A stretch of 64,000 nucleotides of DNA, from NCBI GenBank assembly GCA_021850095.1, contig JAJZRX010000003.1, positions 62,001 to 126,000 of the forward strand, read 5' to 3'. This stretch comes from Deltaproteobacteria bacterium. Lineage in GTDB: Bacteria > Desulfobacterota > Desulfuromonadia > Geobacterales > Pseudopelobacteraceae. Shown here in pieces: positions 33,470 to 40,657 of the stretch. Within the stretch, counting starts at the first letter, position 1. Every line of letters begins with the position of its first letter. The notes below the pieces were generated by a model. The model searched no databases. It saw only the letters and a list, made by a program, of their open reading frames with translations, and was not told where the DNA came from. The position numbers and the translations under genes are program-made.

Positions 33470-33704
33470 GCTACATTTCTCCCTTGTTGTCAGATCAAAG
33501 AGTTTCGCAAAAATGGGTCGATGACCATGTGCGGTTAGTAAAAAAATCTAGCCGATAATACTACAGATTACCGGGCAGTAAACAAGAAAAATGACGATTA
33601 AAAACGAGTCATCCTGGGAACCGTTCCGAAAGCTTTTATGGATTTTTTGGCATGCTTCAAAGCACATATGTTTACGAGGTAAATATGGATAGAGATGGCG
33701 ATAA

Positions 33705-34490
33705 GGATATCGTGACGCGCTGATACATCTATCCGCCGGAGATGACGGAATTACTGAAAAAAGCCGTCCGATTGTGGGAGCATTTGTGCTCTATCCCGGA
33801 TGGTTTGATGAAGAGACGGGCACAAACCCCTATGCTGCAGCTGTCGAGTCTGTCGGCATCGGAGGGTTCCCGCTTCTGCCGGGACGTGACAACCTTTGGC
33901 TGAAGTCATTTCTGAAAGAGAAGTTCGGTGATTTGTCCTGCTTAGAGTCAACAGAACGGGCACTGGATCCTGATGAGCACCTTCTGAGCGAATCGGTAAG
34001 GATAGCGCCGACAGGGTTGTCATTAAGCCGATATGACGACCTGACCCTTGTAGATTCACTGGGGAATGTTTCAAAAAGAGATAAGTCGTATGTTGACGGC
34101 TTTTTAAGTGGCACAGCAGGTTGGTACCATATTCCGGCCAGTACCACTGACAAGAGAATTTCAAGAACAGTCATGCGCGAACTCAGCTGCTGTGCCGTAG
34201 CTGTCCATCCAACCGGAGCAGGAGAAAGGCTGATTGAATACCTCTACGACGTTGAATCAGTGAAACTGTTAAAGCGATGTGAATTGACAGTTGATCAGGC
34301 TGGCAGCGTTGATTCAGGGAACCAGAGCGAATACTGGTTGTTGAAGCTGGGAACCTCACGAAGTCTGCCTGCTCCTATTAAAGCCGGTGGTGTCCGTAAA
34401 TTCCGATACCGGTTTACATCTGCAGCTAAACTTATTTCCGCCCGGAATTGGGAAGAAATTCCCGAACTGTATCAGTGTGTCGCTGGCTAA
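33705..34490 (+). pseudogene. C-terminal remnant of a McrC-like DUF2357/PD-(D/E)XK nuclease
   Basis: The track ORF (GTG 33774) is the tail of a larger family. Reading the same frame upstream gives GYRDALIHLSAGDD... before a TAA at 33702, so the family motif RYRDA and RPIVGAFVLYPGWF are both in frame. NPYAAAVESVGIGGFPLLPG and the C-terminal YWLLKLG segment also fit proteins annotated as DUF2357 with a PD-(D/E)XK nuclease domain, the McrC-like partner of a McrB-type AAA GTPase in modification-dependent restriction. The N-terminal domain and the nuclease catalytic part are absent, and no McrB is near. This is an inference from remembered family motifs. No good ribosome site precedes the GTG. Confidence 0.5.
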
Positions 34491-35050
34491 AATCCTGTAA
34501 AACTTCTTCACGTTATCATTATCAGAAGAACCTGTCCCGACAGGGGAAGTCGCCTGCCATCACGCTTTTACCGTCTGCCGGTGGCAAACAGCTACATAGG
34601 GATTGCTTGCGGGCACAAAAAACACGCAGGCACAATACACTCCACGTGCTCAATATGATTGATTATTTCTGTGCCACCAAAATGTAACCGTAGTGCCAGC
34701 ACTTTTTCAATGGGTACAATCACACTCTCGTTTCAATTCAAAAATATAAAAACAAATCATTGCGATATGAAATCGTGCCCTCTGTACCCGCTGTGCCATA
34801 TGAGAATGGAATCACTTCTTTCTATCAGTCTGTCAGACTTCTGGTCATAGCCTGATAGAAGTTCAACTTCCACTTTGCTCGTATATATCTCCGACAAAAA
34901 GCAAAATACCGAATTCTGAAAAGACGGGGGTGGGGTCAAAATAACTGATCGAAAAATTCTCAGGGAGAGGCCCGAATAAAGGAAACGGGACTCCCGGTCA
35001 AATATTGCAACCCCGGGGGACAGGTCGGACAAAACCAAAATATCCACACA
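34491..35050. other. Gene-poor start of the accessory island
   Basis: No open frame here has a credible start and codon pattern. An inverted repeat TTCTATCAG/CTGATAGAA (34820-34860) encloses a smaller palindrome GTCTGTCAGAC. The 10-mer GGAAACGGGA at 34980-34989 also occurs in the tRNA-Gly gene at 40141-40150, which may be chance or a decayed attachment-site copy. GC-rich and purine-rich stretches (34920-35010) precede a clear terminator, so a short non-coding transcript is possible. Confidence 0.35.
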
Positions 35051-35079
35051 GGCTCAGCGTAACTGCTGGGCCTTTTTTT
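35051..35079 (+). terminator. Intrinsic terminator in the leader of the first island gene
   Basis: 8-bp stem GGCTCAGC/GCTGGGCC (one G-U pair) with a 6-base loop, then a run of seven T. It lies 84 bases before the next start codon with no complete gene upstream, so it ends a short leader or non-coding RNA. Confidence 0.7.
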
Positions 35080-35163
35080 ATTTTCTTTCGCCAACAACGG
35101 CTACCAGATGCAGGACCAATCGCAGAAGTCCAGCCACTAACGGTAAGCCAGGCGGAGGAAATC

Positions 35164-35412
35164 ATGTGGCGCAACATCAAAAACGTAGTATCGGCAGTAT
35201 CTGACCTCGTAGTCATCGGCTCCAAAGAAGTCGCATACCAGGTCAACAAAGCATCAACCGCAACAGAATCAGTCACTGGATCACTCAGCACCAAGGCCGC
35301 ATCAGTTCGTGCCCGTTACGAAGCTGATCTGGCTGACCGCAAAGCTGGCGTCAAGAAACCGGTCGTCGTCACCGAGTCCGACACACCAAGCAACGTCGTT
35401 TCCGTCAACTAA
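35164..35412 (+). CDS. Hypothetical small island protein
   Basis: Not recognised. 82 residues from ATG 35164, chosen for GGAGGAAATC upstream; the track start at 35005 crosses the terminator. The N-terminal half is mildly amphipathic (MWRNIKNVVSAVSDLVVIGSKEVAYQV) and the second half is Ser/Thr/Ala-rich and probably disordered. First complete gene of the island. Confidence 0.65.
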   Translation: MWRNIKNVVSAVSDLVVIGSKEVAYQVNKASTATESVTGSLSTKAASVRARYEADLADRKAGVKKPVVVTESDTPSNVVSVN

Positions 35413-35441
35413 TCCCAACCACCAACAACCGCAGTAACAAA

Positions 35442-35485
35442 GGCACAAGGGGGAGCTTTCCAGTAATGGAGACTCCCCCTTTGCC
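35442..35485 (+). repeat. Island leader hairpin 1 (before the ArdC-like gene)
   Basis: Outer stem GGCA(C)AAGGGGGAG/CTCCCCCTTTGCC with one bulged C, inner stem TCCA/TGGA around GTAA. It ends 20 bases before ATG 35506 and starts 29 bases after the previous stop. One of five related leader hairpins in this island. Confidence 0.7.
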
Positions 35486-35505
35486 ATCCAACGGAGGAAT
35501 ACACT

Positions 35506-36372
35506 ATGGACGTCTATCAGATCGTCACCAACAGAATCATCGAACTACTTGAAGCGGGAACTATTCCCTGGAGAAAACCGTGGGCAACCAGCAATGCTCT
35601 GCCCAAGAATCTCATCAGCGGTAAAGAGTATCGCGGCATCAACGTCTTTCTGCTCGGCTGTCAACAGTACGGCTCGCCATATTGGCTAACGTACAAACAA
35701 GCCCAGGAGAAAGGCGGTTTCATCAAACAGGGGCAGAAATCCAGTATGGTCGTCTTCTGGAAACTGTTTGACAAACAGCTCCTGGAAGATACCGATGACA
35801 GCAAAGTATCCGGCAAAGCTGCCATGCTCCGCTACTACAACCTGTTCAACCTGGAGCAATGCGAAGGCATTGCAGCACCAGCAATCGATACACCCACCTA
35901 CAGCTTCACTCCCATCGAGAAAGCGGAACAGATCGTATCCGGCTATAAAGACCGCCCTGACATCAGTTATGGCGGTAACCGTGCCAGTTATTCACCCATG
36001 AATGACAGCATCAGAATGCCTCATGACTATCGCTTCGAGAAAAGTGAGGAATTCTATTCCGTCCTGTTTCACGAACTGGGACACAGCACCGGCCATCAAT
36101 CACGGCTTGCCCGTAAAGAAGTTATCGAACGCTATGAGTTCGGTTCGGAGGAATACGGTTCAGAGGAGCTTGTCGCCGAATTAACTGCCTCCATGCTCAC
36201 CGGCGTAGCCGGTATCAGCAACAACACCATAGAACTTGCAGCATCGTACATTAATGGCTGGCTCTCTCTGATCAAGAAAGACCGTAAGCTGATTGTCACC
36301 GCCGCAGTGCAAGCACAAAAAGCGGCTGACTACATCCTGGGCAAAACTCCCACTGAGGAGGCATCTGCATGA
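35506..36372 (+). CDS. ArdC-like antirestriction protein with zinc metallopeptidase domain
   Basis: A 288-residue mobile-element protein. Residues about 3-120 match the ArdC N-terminal (DUF1738) single-stranded-DNA-binding domain (IPWRKPW...LISGKEYRGINVFLL, KGGFIKQGQKSSMVVFWK, LRYYNLFNLEQ). The C-terminal half is a zincin-like peptidase with H189-E-L-G-H193-S-T-G-H, followed by a Glu-rich helix (EELVAELTASML) with the likely third ligand. Such proteins protect incoming plasmid DNA from restriction. GGAGG precedes the ATG. Its stop overlaps the start of a zinc-ribbon micro-gene. Confidence 0.9.
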   Translation: MDVYQIVTNRIIELLEAGTIPWRKPWATSNALPKNLISGKEYRGINVFLLGCQQYGSPYWLTYKQAQEKGGFIKQGQKSSMVVFWKLFDKQLLEDTDDSKVSGKAAMLRYYNLFNLEQCEGIAAPAIDTPTYSFTPIEKAEQIVSGYKDRPDISYGGNRASYSPMNDSIRMPHDYRFEKSEEFYSVLFHELGHSTGHQSRLARKEVIERYEFGSEEYGSEELVAELTASMLTGVAGISNNTIELAASYINGWLSLIKKDRKLIVTAAVQAQKAADYILGKTPTEEASA

Positions 36373-36503
36373 TCCTGGGAGGAAATCTGTATTGTCATCA
36401 GTGCGGTAAGGAACTGCCTGTACCTGAAGAGCACGAGCCATATCCATGGGTTATGGTCGAGTGCGATATTTACTGTCCGGACTGTATGAATGAAACTGGT
36501 TGA
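36369..36503 (+). CDS. Zinc-ribbon micro-protein coupled to the ArdC-like gene
   Basis: A 44-residue frame too short for the track: it starts ATGATCCTGGGAGG... and ends in TGA 36501-36503. It carries two CxxC knuckles (YCHQCGKEL and YCPDCMNE) 24 residues apart, which is a convincing zinc-ribbon. The ATGA overlap with the preceding stop supports translational coupling. Function unknown; probably a small DNA-binding or adapter protein of the element. Confidence 0.65.
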   Translation: MILGGNLYCHQCGKELPVPEEHEPYPWVMVECDIYCPDCMNETG

Positions 36504-36554
36504 GTAGTAGGGAGTTGCAGCCTTTGTCTGAAGGAGCACACGAATGTTCACACA

Positions 36555-36591
36555 GCAAGGGGCAACGGCTTATGGCCAATGCCCCTTTTGC
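36555..36591 (+). repeat. Island leader hairpin 2
   Basis: Outer stem GCAAGGGGCA/TGCCCCTTTTGC (two T bulged), inner stem GGC/GCC. It ends 35 bases before ATG 36627. Confidence 0.7.
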
Positions 36592-36626
36592 GTATCCAAA
36601 ATTATCCAGTGAAAAGGAGATTTACC

Positions 36627-36983
36627 ATGAGTTTCAGAACGATATTGATCGAGAAGCTGAAAGAGAACGTGGCCTACAAACTTTCCAGTAACAGCACCGT
36701 CATCAGTGAAGTGACCAGCATCATCCTTGAAGACATCGATTACAGGGACATCGCCTCAGAAATCAGCATAAACGCTTCTGACATTGCCGATGAGCTTGAC
36801 CATTCCGACTTGATTTCCGAAGTGGTGGACAACCTGGACACCGACGAGATCGCACGGGCTGTAGCAGATAACTGTGATCTGGAGGAGATCAGCAGCCGCG
36901 TCATCGCCATGCTCCCCGATACCTTCATGGACGATCTTGCCATACAAACTGCCGGGGAGATTATCGAGGAAATGAGGTCGTAA
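36627..36983 (+). CDS. Acidic helical-repeat protein of the island
   Basis: Not recognised by name. ATG 36627 (118 residues) with AAAAGGAGATTTACC upstream. Residues about 35-95 contain about four degenerate 15-residue units of the pattern hhD-x-x-(D/E)-I-A-x-x-h: IDYRDIASEIS, LDHSDLISEVV, LDTDEIARAVA, CDLEEISSRVI. The protein is strongly acidic and wholly helical in appearance, which would suit a DNA mimic or a protein-protein adapter, but that is speculation. Confidence 0.7.
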   Translation: MSFRTILIEKLKENVAYKLSSNSTVISEVTSIILEDIDYRDIASEISINASDIADELDHSDLISEVVDNLDTDEIARAVADNCDLEEISSRVIAMLPDTFMDDLAIQTAGEIIEEMRS

Positions 36984-37054
36984 CGAGTATGTCTGACTTG
37001 AGACAGTTCAATTGTAAGAGCAGTTGTGCTAAATTACCGGAAAGGAGAAATGCC

Positions 37055-37240
37055 GTGCGTAAAGGTGACATTGTGAAATTCAGGGAACCGCTTGATGCCA
37101 ATGAGGCACTGGAGCGTTTTGTCCTTATTGAAGAACCTGATGGCGGACGGGTATTGGTGCAATGCATCTGTGATCCGTCCGTCATGCTGATCGCGCCGAC
37201 CAAAGTGCTTGTAGTGAGTGACCTCGCTGTAACAACATAA
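37055..37240 (+). CDS. Small conserved hypothetical protein of mobile elements
   Basis: 61 residues from GTG 37055, chosen because AAAGGAGAAATGCC lies just before it; the track start at ATG 36989 has no ribosome site. The sequence (VRKGDIVKFREP...ERFVLIEEPDGGRVLVQCICDPSV...VLVVSDL) looks like a small all-beta, SH3-like fold and resembles short proteins often found on plasmids and conjugative elements. No function is known. Confidence 0.65.
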   Translation: MRKGDIVKFREPLDANEALERFVLIEEPDGGRVLVQCICDPSVMLIAPTKVLVVSDLAVTT

Positions 37241-37265
37241 CAGTTAGACAGATAATACAGATTTT

Positions 37266-37303
37266 GCGGAAGGGGTTCGTTCGAAAGAGCGGACCCCTTT
37301 TGC
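37266..37303 (+). repeat. Island leader hairpin 3
   Basis: Outer stem AAGGGGT/ACCCCTT runs almost without break into an inner stem CGTTC/GAGCG capped by a GAAA tetraloop, with U-G pairs in RNA. It ends 15 bases before ATG 37319. Confidence 0.75.
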
Positions 37304-37318
37304 ATTGGAGGCATTACC

Positions 37319-37681
37319 ATGACCAGAAAGAAACTTATGAAAACCCTGGCTGAGATGAACATCCAGCCGGATAGCACCGTATTTACCATTACCAGCGAAG
37401 ACCTGATCGCTGCCATCGCGGAAGAAGTAGACCTGGAAACCGTCACGTATCACGAATTGCGGGAAATCATCAGCATTGTCCGCAAGAACCTCAACAATCT
37501 GAACTGGCAGGATTCTGTTGTTCACAGCATCAGTCACCTGCCATTCGGTCTCAATCAGACCGGTATCGCCTGGGATGGACATCTCCCCTGCATCGGCTGT
37601 CCCGATGCCATGCTGTTCGACAACAACTGTTACCACCAGAGGGAATGCAAGTCCTGGGAAATCTATGAGGCACGGTTCTAA
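37319..37681 (+). CDS. Hypothetical island protein
   Basis: Not recognised. 120 residues with GGAGG 8 bases before the ATG. The N-terminal two-thirds is an acidic helical segment (TSEDLIAAIAEEVDLETVTYHELREIISIVRKNL). The C-terminal third has three Cys and a His (HLPCIGCPDAMLFDNNCYHQRECKSWEIYEARF), possibly metal binding. It lies 31 bases before the DUF2786 gene. Confidence 0.65.
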   Translation: MTRKKLMKTLAEMNIQPDSTVFTITSEDLIAAIAEEVDLETVTYHELREIISIVRKNLNNLNWQDSVVHSISHLPFGLNQTGIAWDGHLPCIGCPDAMLFDNNCYHQRECKSWEIYEARF

Positions 37682-37712
37682 CTGTGCTATTATCCTGAAA
37701 GGAAAATTACCT

Positions 37713-38405
37713 ATGGAAAAGATCATCGCAAAAATTCAGAAACTGCTGGCACTTGCCAACTCCAGTAACGAGCATGAAGCAGCCCTGGCAGCTGCCCATG
37801 CTCAGAGATTACTGTCAGAACACAACCTGGCAATGGCAGACATTGAATCGGAGCAGAAACCACAGTCAGCCGATAAGGTGGAAGCACAGGTATCGAAAAC
37901 CCTGCCGAAATGGGTACGGCACTTGTCTTCAGGTGTCTGCACTGCTTTTGACTGTCAGGCCATCCATCATCCCGCCACCGGCAAGATGACCTTTATCGGC
38001 GTCGGTGCTGACGTGCAGATCGCCGCCTATACCTTTTCCTATCTGGACAAGACGGTCAGGAGGCTGTGCAGCAGCTACATGAAGGTCCATGTCAGCAGAG
38101 ACATATCCAACCGCCACCGGGAACTTAAACGCCAGTCCTACTACCTGGGGGCGGTATCCACCATCAACAATCGTCTGCGGGAACAGAAGGCGGTCACACC
38201 GACCACTCCCGGCGCACTGGTGCCGGTCAAGGAAGGACTGATCAAAAAAGCAATGAATGATCTTGGGCCTATCAGGACCGTCAGAAGCAGACGCAGCTAC
38301 ATCGATCCTCACGCTTATACCAAAGGTCAGCAGGACGGCCACAACGTAGGGATCAATAAAGGCATCACCGGAAGCAAACCTGCTACCAGATCCATAACCA
38401 GATAA
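37713..38405 (+). CDS. DUF2786 domain protein
   Basis: 230 residues from ATG 37713 (GAAAGGAAAATTACCT upstream); the track start at 37518 is far too early. Residues 1-42 (IIAKIQKLLALANS...HEAALAAAHAQRLLSEHNL) are the DUF2786 domain common in phages, plasmids and islands. The rest resembles the DUF7168-type partner domain found with it and has a basic C-terminal tail. Function unknown; the family travels with antirestriction and recombination genes. Confidence 0.85.
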   Translation: MEKIIAKIQKLLALANSSNEHEAALAAAHAQRLLSEHNLAMADIESEQKPQSADKVEAQVSKTLPKWVRHLSSGVCTAFDCQAIHHPATGKMTFIGVGADVQIAAYTFSYLDKTVRRLCSSYMKVHVSRDISNRHRELKRQSYYLGAVSTINNRLREQKAVTPTTPGALVPVKEGLIKKAMNDLGPIRTVRSRRSYIDPHAYTKGQQDGHNVGINKGITGSKPATRSITR

Positions 38406-38435
38406 ACCCGACTACTCAAAATTTCATAACCAACC

Positions 38436-38472
38436 GACAAGGGGCGTGCCATACGGCATAGCCCCTTTTGTC
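38436..38472 (+). repeat. Island leader hairpin 4
   Basis: Outer stem GACAAGGGGC/GCCCCTTTTGTC (two T extra), inner stem TGCC/GGCA around ATAC. It ends 16 bases before ATG 38489. Confidence 0.75.
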
Positions 38473-38488
38473 ATTCAAGGAGCCGACA

Positions 38489-38629
38489 ATGTTAACCATT
38501 GCCCAACATACCTGGGAGTACAGCTTCATTCTCTGCGAGTGCTGTTTTGACATTATTCTGGAGGACGACACGTTCACCTTCAACAACAAGTGCTATTGCC
38601 ACCGCTGCATCGAGGAGGTCCGGCCATGA
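38489..38629 (+). CDS. Cysteine-rich zinc-finger micro-protein
   Basis: A 46-residue frame absent from the track, starting MLTIAQHTWEYSF and ending EEVRP. It contains CECC and CYCHRC, so four to six Cys plus a His could bind one zinc. AAGGAG lies 7 bases before the ATG, which is stronger support than most frames of this size get. Its stop overlaps the next start by ATGA. Confidence 0.65.
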   Translation: MLTIAQHTWEYSFILCECCFDIILEDDTFTFNNKCYCHRCIEEVRP

Positions 38630-38748
38630 TCGAATGGATGGCGGAAGTCTTCTTCAACATCGCAATCTTCATTGACACCATTCTCGAAAACACACTTCCA
38701 GCAGACGACCTTCACAAACTCACTAACGACAAGGAGCAACAGCCATGA
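38626..38748 (+). CDS. Micro-protein in a coupled three-gene unit
   Basis: A 40-residue frame (MIEWMAEVFFNIAIFIDTIL...KEQQP) starting with ATGA overlap of the preceding gene and ending with ATGA overlap of the next. The first 20 residues are hydrophobic and could be a membrane helix. It may be a real peptide or serve only to couple translation. Confidence 0.45.
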   Translation: MIEWMAEVFFNIAIFIDTILENTLPADDLHKLTNDKEQQP

Positions 38749-39086
38749 AACGGATATATCCACACATACGCTACATGACACCTGAAGAGACCAATTCCCA
38801 CCAGCTGCAGAATCCCGGTCTGATCCTTGAGTACGAAAACCTGATGATCCCGCTCAATGCTGGTTACACTGACAAAGTGACGATCTTCCACCAGGGAAAC
38901 AGCCTGCTCATTCTGACCACCAACAGCAGAATCGGCTATGCCGGTCTTGACGAGCTGGACGTTACGGATGGCGACATTATCGGCACCGTATTCATGCAGG
39001 ACTGGCAGTTGAAGGAATCTGTCAGTAAGCAGTGGTTCCATATGAAGCCGAAAACGCTGATCAAACGATTATCGAATTACCTGTGA
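38745..39086 (+). CDS. Hypothetical island protein
   Basis: Not recognised. 113 residues; AAGGAG lies before ATG 38745, which overlaps the upstream stop. The central part has alternating hydrophobic strands (LILEYENLMIPLNAGYTDKVTIFHQGNSLLILTTN), suggesting a small beta-rich fold. Third gene of the coupled unit 38489-39086. Confidence 0.65.
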   Translation: MKRIYPHIRYMTPEETNSHQLQNPGLILEYENLMIPLNAGYTDKVTIFHQGNSLLILTTNSRIGYAGLDELDVTDGDIIGTVFMQDWQLKESVSKQWFHMKPKTLIKRLSNYL

Positions 39087-39196
39087 AAGCAGGGAAACAC
39101 AGACAACAGCGGCAAATAACAGCAAATATCAGAACATTTCAGTAAAGAGGCCGTTGCACATTTGCCGATCAGCGGCAACAGCAAAACACACTACCA

Positions 39197-39223
39197 GAGA
39201 GGGGGCCATTAAGCCCCCTTTTC
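39197..39223 (+). repeat. Island leader hairpin 5 (before the RadC-like gene)
   Basis: Stem GGGGGC/GCCCCC around CATTAA, extended by G-U pairs on GAGA/TTTTC. It ends about 20 bases before ATG 39244. Upstream, at about 39100-39160, an inverted pair CGGCAAAT/ATTTGCCG brackets an AT-rich stretch that may hold the promoter. Confidence 0.65.
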
Positions 39224-39243
39224 AGTTATGAAAGGAAATCACC

Positions 39244-39729
39244 ATGACCATAAAGACATTACTCGGAGACGATACAACCATCACCTTCAGAAAAATCAAA
39301 GCGGTGTTCGAGCCGGTAACTGTACATGAGGATGTAACACGGTATCTGCCCCCTGATACCAGGTACACTGCACCAATTCAATTGTTCCAGGCGTTCCAGT
39401 ACCTGATGGCGGAGACCAAGGAATACTTCATCTGTCTACATCTCTATGGTAAAAACCGTGTCAACTGCCTGGATGTGGTCAGCATCGGCAGTCTCAATCA
39501 AAGCATCGTCCATCCACGCGAAGTATTCAAGACAGCCCTGTTGTCATCAGCAGCGGCAGTCATACTGATCCATCAGCATCCGACCGGCGATCCGACGCCG
39601 AGTCGGGAAGACATCGAAATAACCCGCAGACTCAAGGAAGCTGGTGAACTCCTGGGTGTGAAAGTGCTGGACCACGTGATCATCGGCAAAGATGATTATT
39701 GCAGTTTCGTGGAGAAAGGACTTTTGTAA
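39244..39729 (+). CDS. RadC-like JAB domain protein
   Basis: 161 residues carrying the JAMM-type metal motif HQHPTGDPTPSREDIE (about 110-125) with upstream Glu in MAETKEYF. The N-terminal helix-hairpin-helix domain of chromosomal RadC is missing, which is the usual state of island- and plasmid-borne copies. The true activity is unresolved; the old link to RadC repair function was withdrawn for the family. AAAGGAAATCACC precedes the ATG. Last gene before the tRNA-side border. Confidence 0.88.
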   Translation: MTIKTLLGDDTTITFRKIKAVFEPVTVHEDVTRYLPPDTRYTAPIQLFQAFQYLMAETKEYFICLHLYGKNRVNCLDVVSIGSLNQSIVHPREVFKTALLSSAAAVILIHQHPTGDPTPSREDIEITRRLKEAGELLGVKVLDHVIIGKDDYCSFVEKGLL

Positions 39730-40091
39730 CGAACCAGTGAGCTGAACTGACAACCCGTAATCCGGATTTGGCAAACCAGTCCGGACCCGACGAAGGGGGT
39801 AGTTTTTGGGAAAGACGTTTAATTGGGCTTGTGAAGCGTTTGGTGATGTATAGGCAGCAGCGGTAACACCCTGCAATTAGGAAAAGATTTGCCTGAAAGA
39901 ATTATATGAGTGTAGTATCAGGATTATTCCTTACGGTTCGGTCTCTCACGATTCATTTGCGATAAGGCCGCAAATAAATCATTCGAGATCCGAGTCGAAA
40001 AAGGCAGTTCGCCCGAGGTAGCTATGCGTAATTTCGTAGGTAACAGTTTTATGGAGTTTTACCTCTCGTGTTACCTATATGTTACCTATGA
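39730..40091. other. Non-coding border segment with integrase-type repeats
   Basis: No intact gene is seen; frames are broken by many stops. TGTTACCTAT occurs twice in direct orientation 11 bases apart (40069-40078, 40080-40089) with an inverted partner TAGGTAACA (40037-40045). These are 45-100 bases from the 3' end of tRNA-Gly, the position of tyrosine-integrase arm sites in many islands. No integrase gene is present in the window. Confidence 0.45.
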
Positions 40092-40125
40092 AATCAAAAA
40101 GGGTCAGGCAAATTGCCTAACCCCT
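40092..40125 (-). terminator. Terminator of the tRNA-Asn/tRNA-Gly unit
   Basis: Inverted repeat around AGGCAA/TTGCCT flanked by GGGT/ACCC. On the minus strand it is followed by CCCTTTTTGATTT. It lies 9 bases beyond the CCA end of tRNA-Gly. Confidence 0.7.
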
Positions 40126-40133
40126 TGATTTAA

Positions 40134-40208
<75 letters not shown>

Positions 40209-40266
40209 TTTTGTTAGATACAAAACAAGTCTGACATCTTGTATGAATGTCAGACTTGTTTTTGAT

Positions 40267-40342
40267 TGGCTCCCCTTCACGGACTCGAACCATGGACAAG
40301 GTGATTAACAGTCACCTGCTCTACCAACTGAGCTAAAGGGGA
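40267..40342 (-). tRNA. tRNA-Asn (anticodon GTT)
   Basis: Complete cloverleaf on the minus strand: acceptor TCCCCTT/AAGGGGA, D-arm GCTCAGTTGGTAGAGC, anticodon loop CTGTTAA, T-arm GGTTCGAGTCC, encoded GCCA end. It is 58 bases upstream of tRNA-Gly and probably cotranscribed. A possible promoter (TTGACT 40441-40436, TAGATA 40417-40412 on the minus strand) lies upstream. Confidence 0.94.
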
Positions 40343-40593
40343 ATATAATCAACAGTACTTTAGCAATACTGAAGACTTACTGTGAAAAGCTGGTGCTGCG
40401 AAAGTCCTGACTATCTATCATGTGTCGGTTATTGAAGTCAATAATAAATTGAAAGTTACTGTAAAAAGTTTATTGAAATGTGATGGGGAGCCGTTCAGTC
40501 ATGTATGATCCTGTCGTCTGACGAATATGTATGAGTTAATGGATTTGTTGTCCCAAAGACCGTATACCTGCATATCAACAGACTGTCCGGCAA

Positions 40594-40623
40594 TTGACTT
40601 TAACGGTTTACTCATGCTAGAAC
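40594..40623 (+). promoter_or_regulatory. Predicted promoter of the M50 peptidase gene
   Basis: TTGACT (40594-40599), 18 bases, TAGAAC (40618-40623), about 35 bases before the start. The rest of the 315-base gap 40343-40657 shows no gene; it holds this promoter and the leftward tRNA promoter. Confidence 0.35.
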
Positions 40624-40657
40624 TATCAACCGTATTTTTCGCATAAAAGGACTTTTC

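Noticed and set aside
34757-35047. 96-codon minus-strand ORF in the gene-poor island start
   Set aside because: No ribosome site, no recognisable motif, and it covers purine-rich DNA leading to a plus-strand terminator.
38593-38781. 62-codon minus-strand ORF over the coupled micro-genes
   Set aside because: No ribosome site, and the plus strand has better evidence (ribosome site, ATGA overlaps, CxxC motifs).
35442-39223. Integron-type attC sites as an explanation of the island hairpins
   Set aside because: The hairpins lack the attC core sites (GTTRRRY pairs), sit close before start codons rather than after stops, and there is no integron integrase.
33470-40133. CRISPR array in the accessory island
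   Set aside because: The recurring hairpins are hundreds of bases apart, lie before genes and are not identical repeats with spacers; no cas gene is present.
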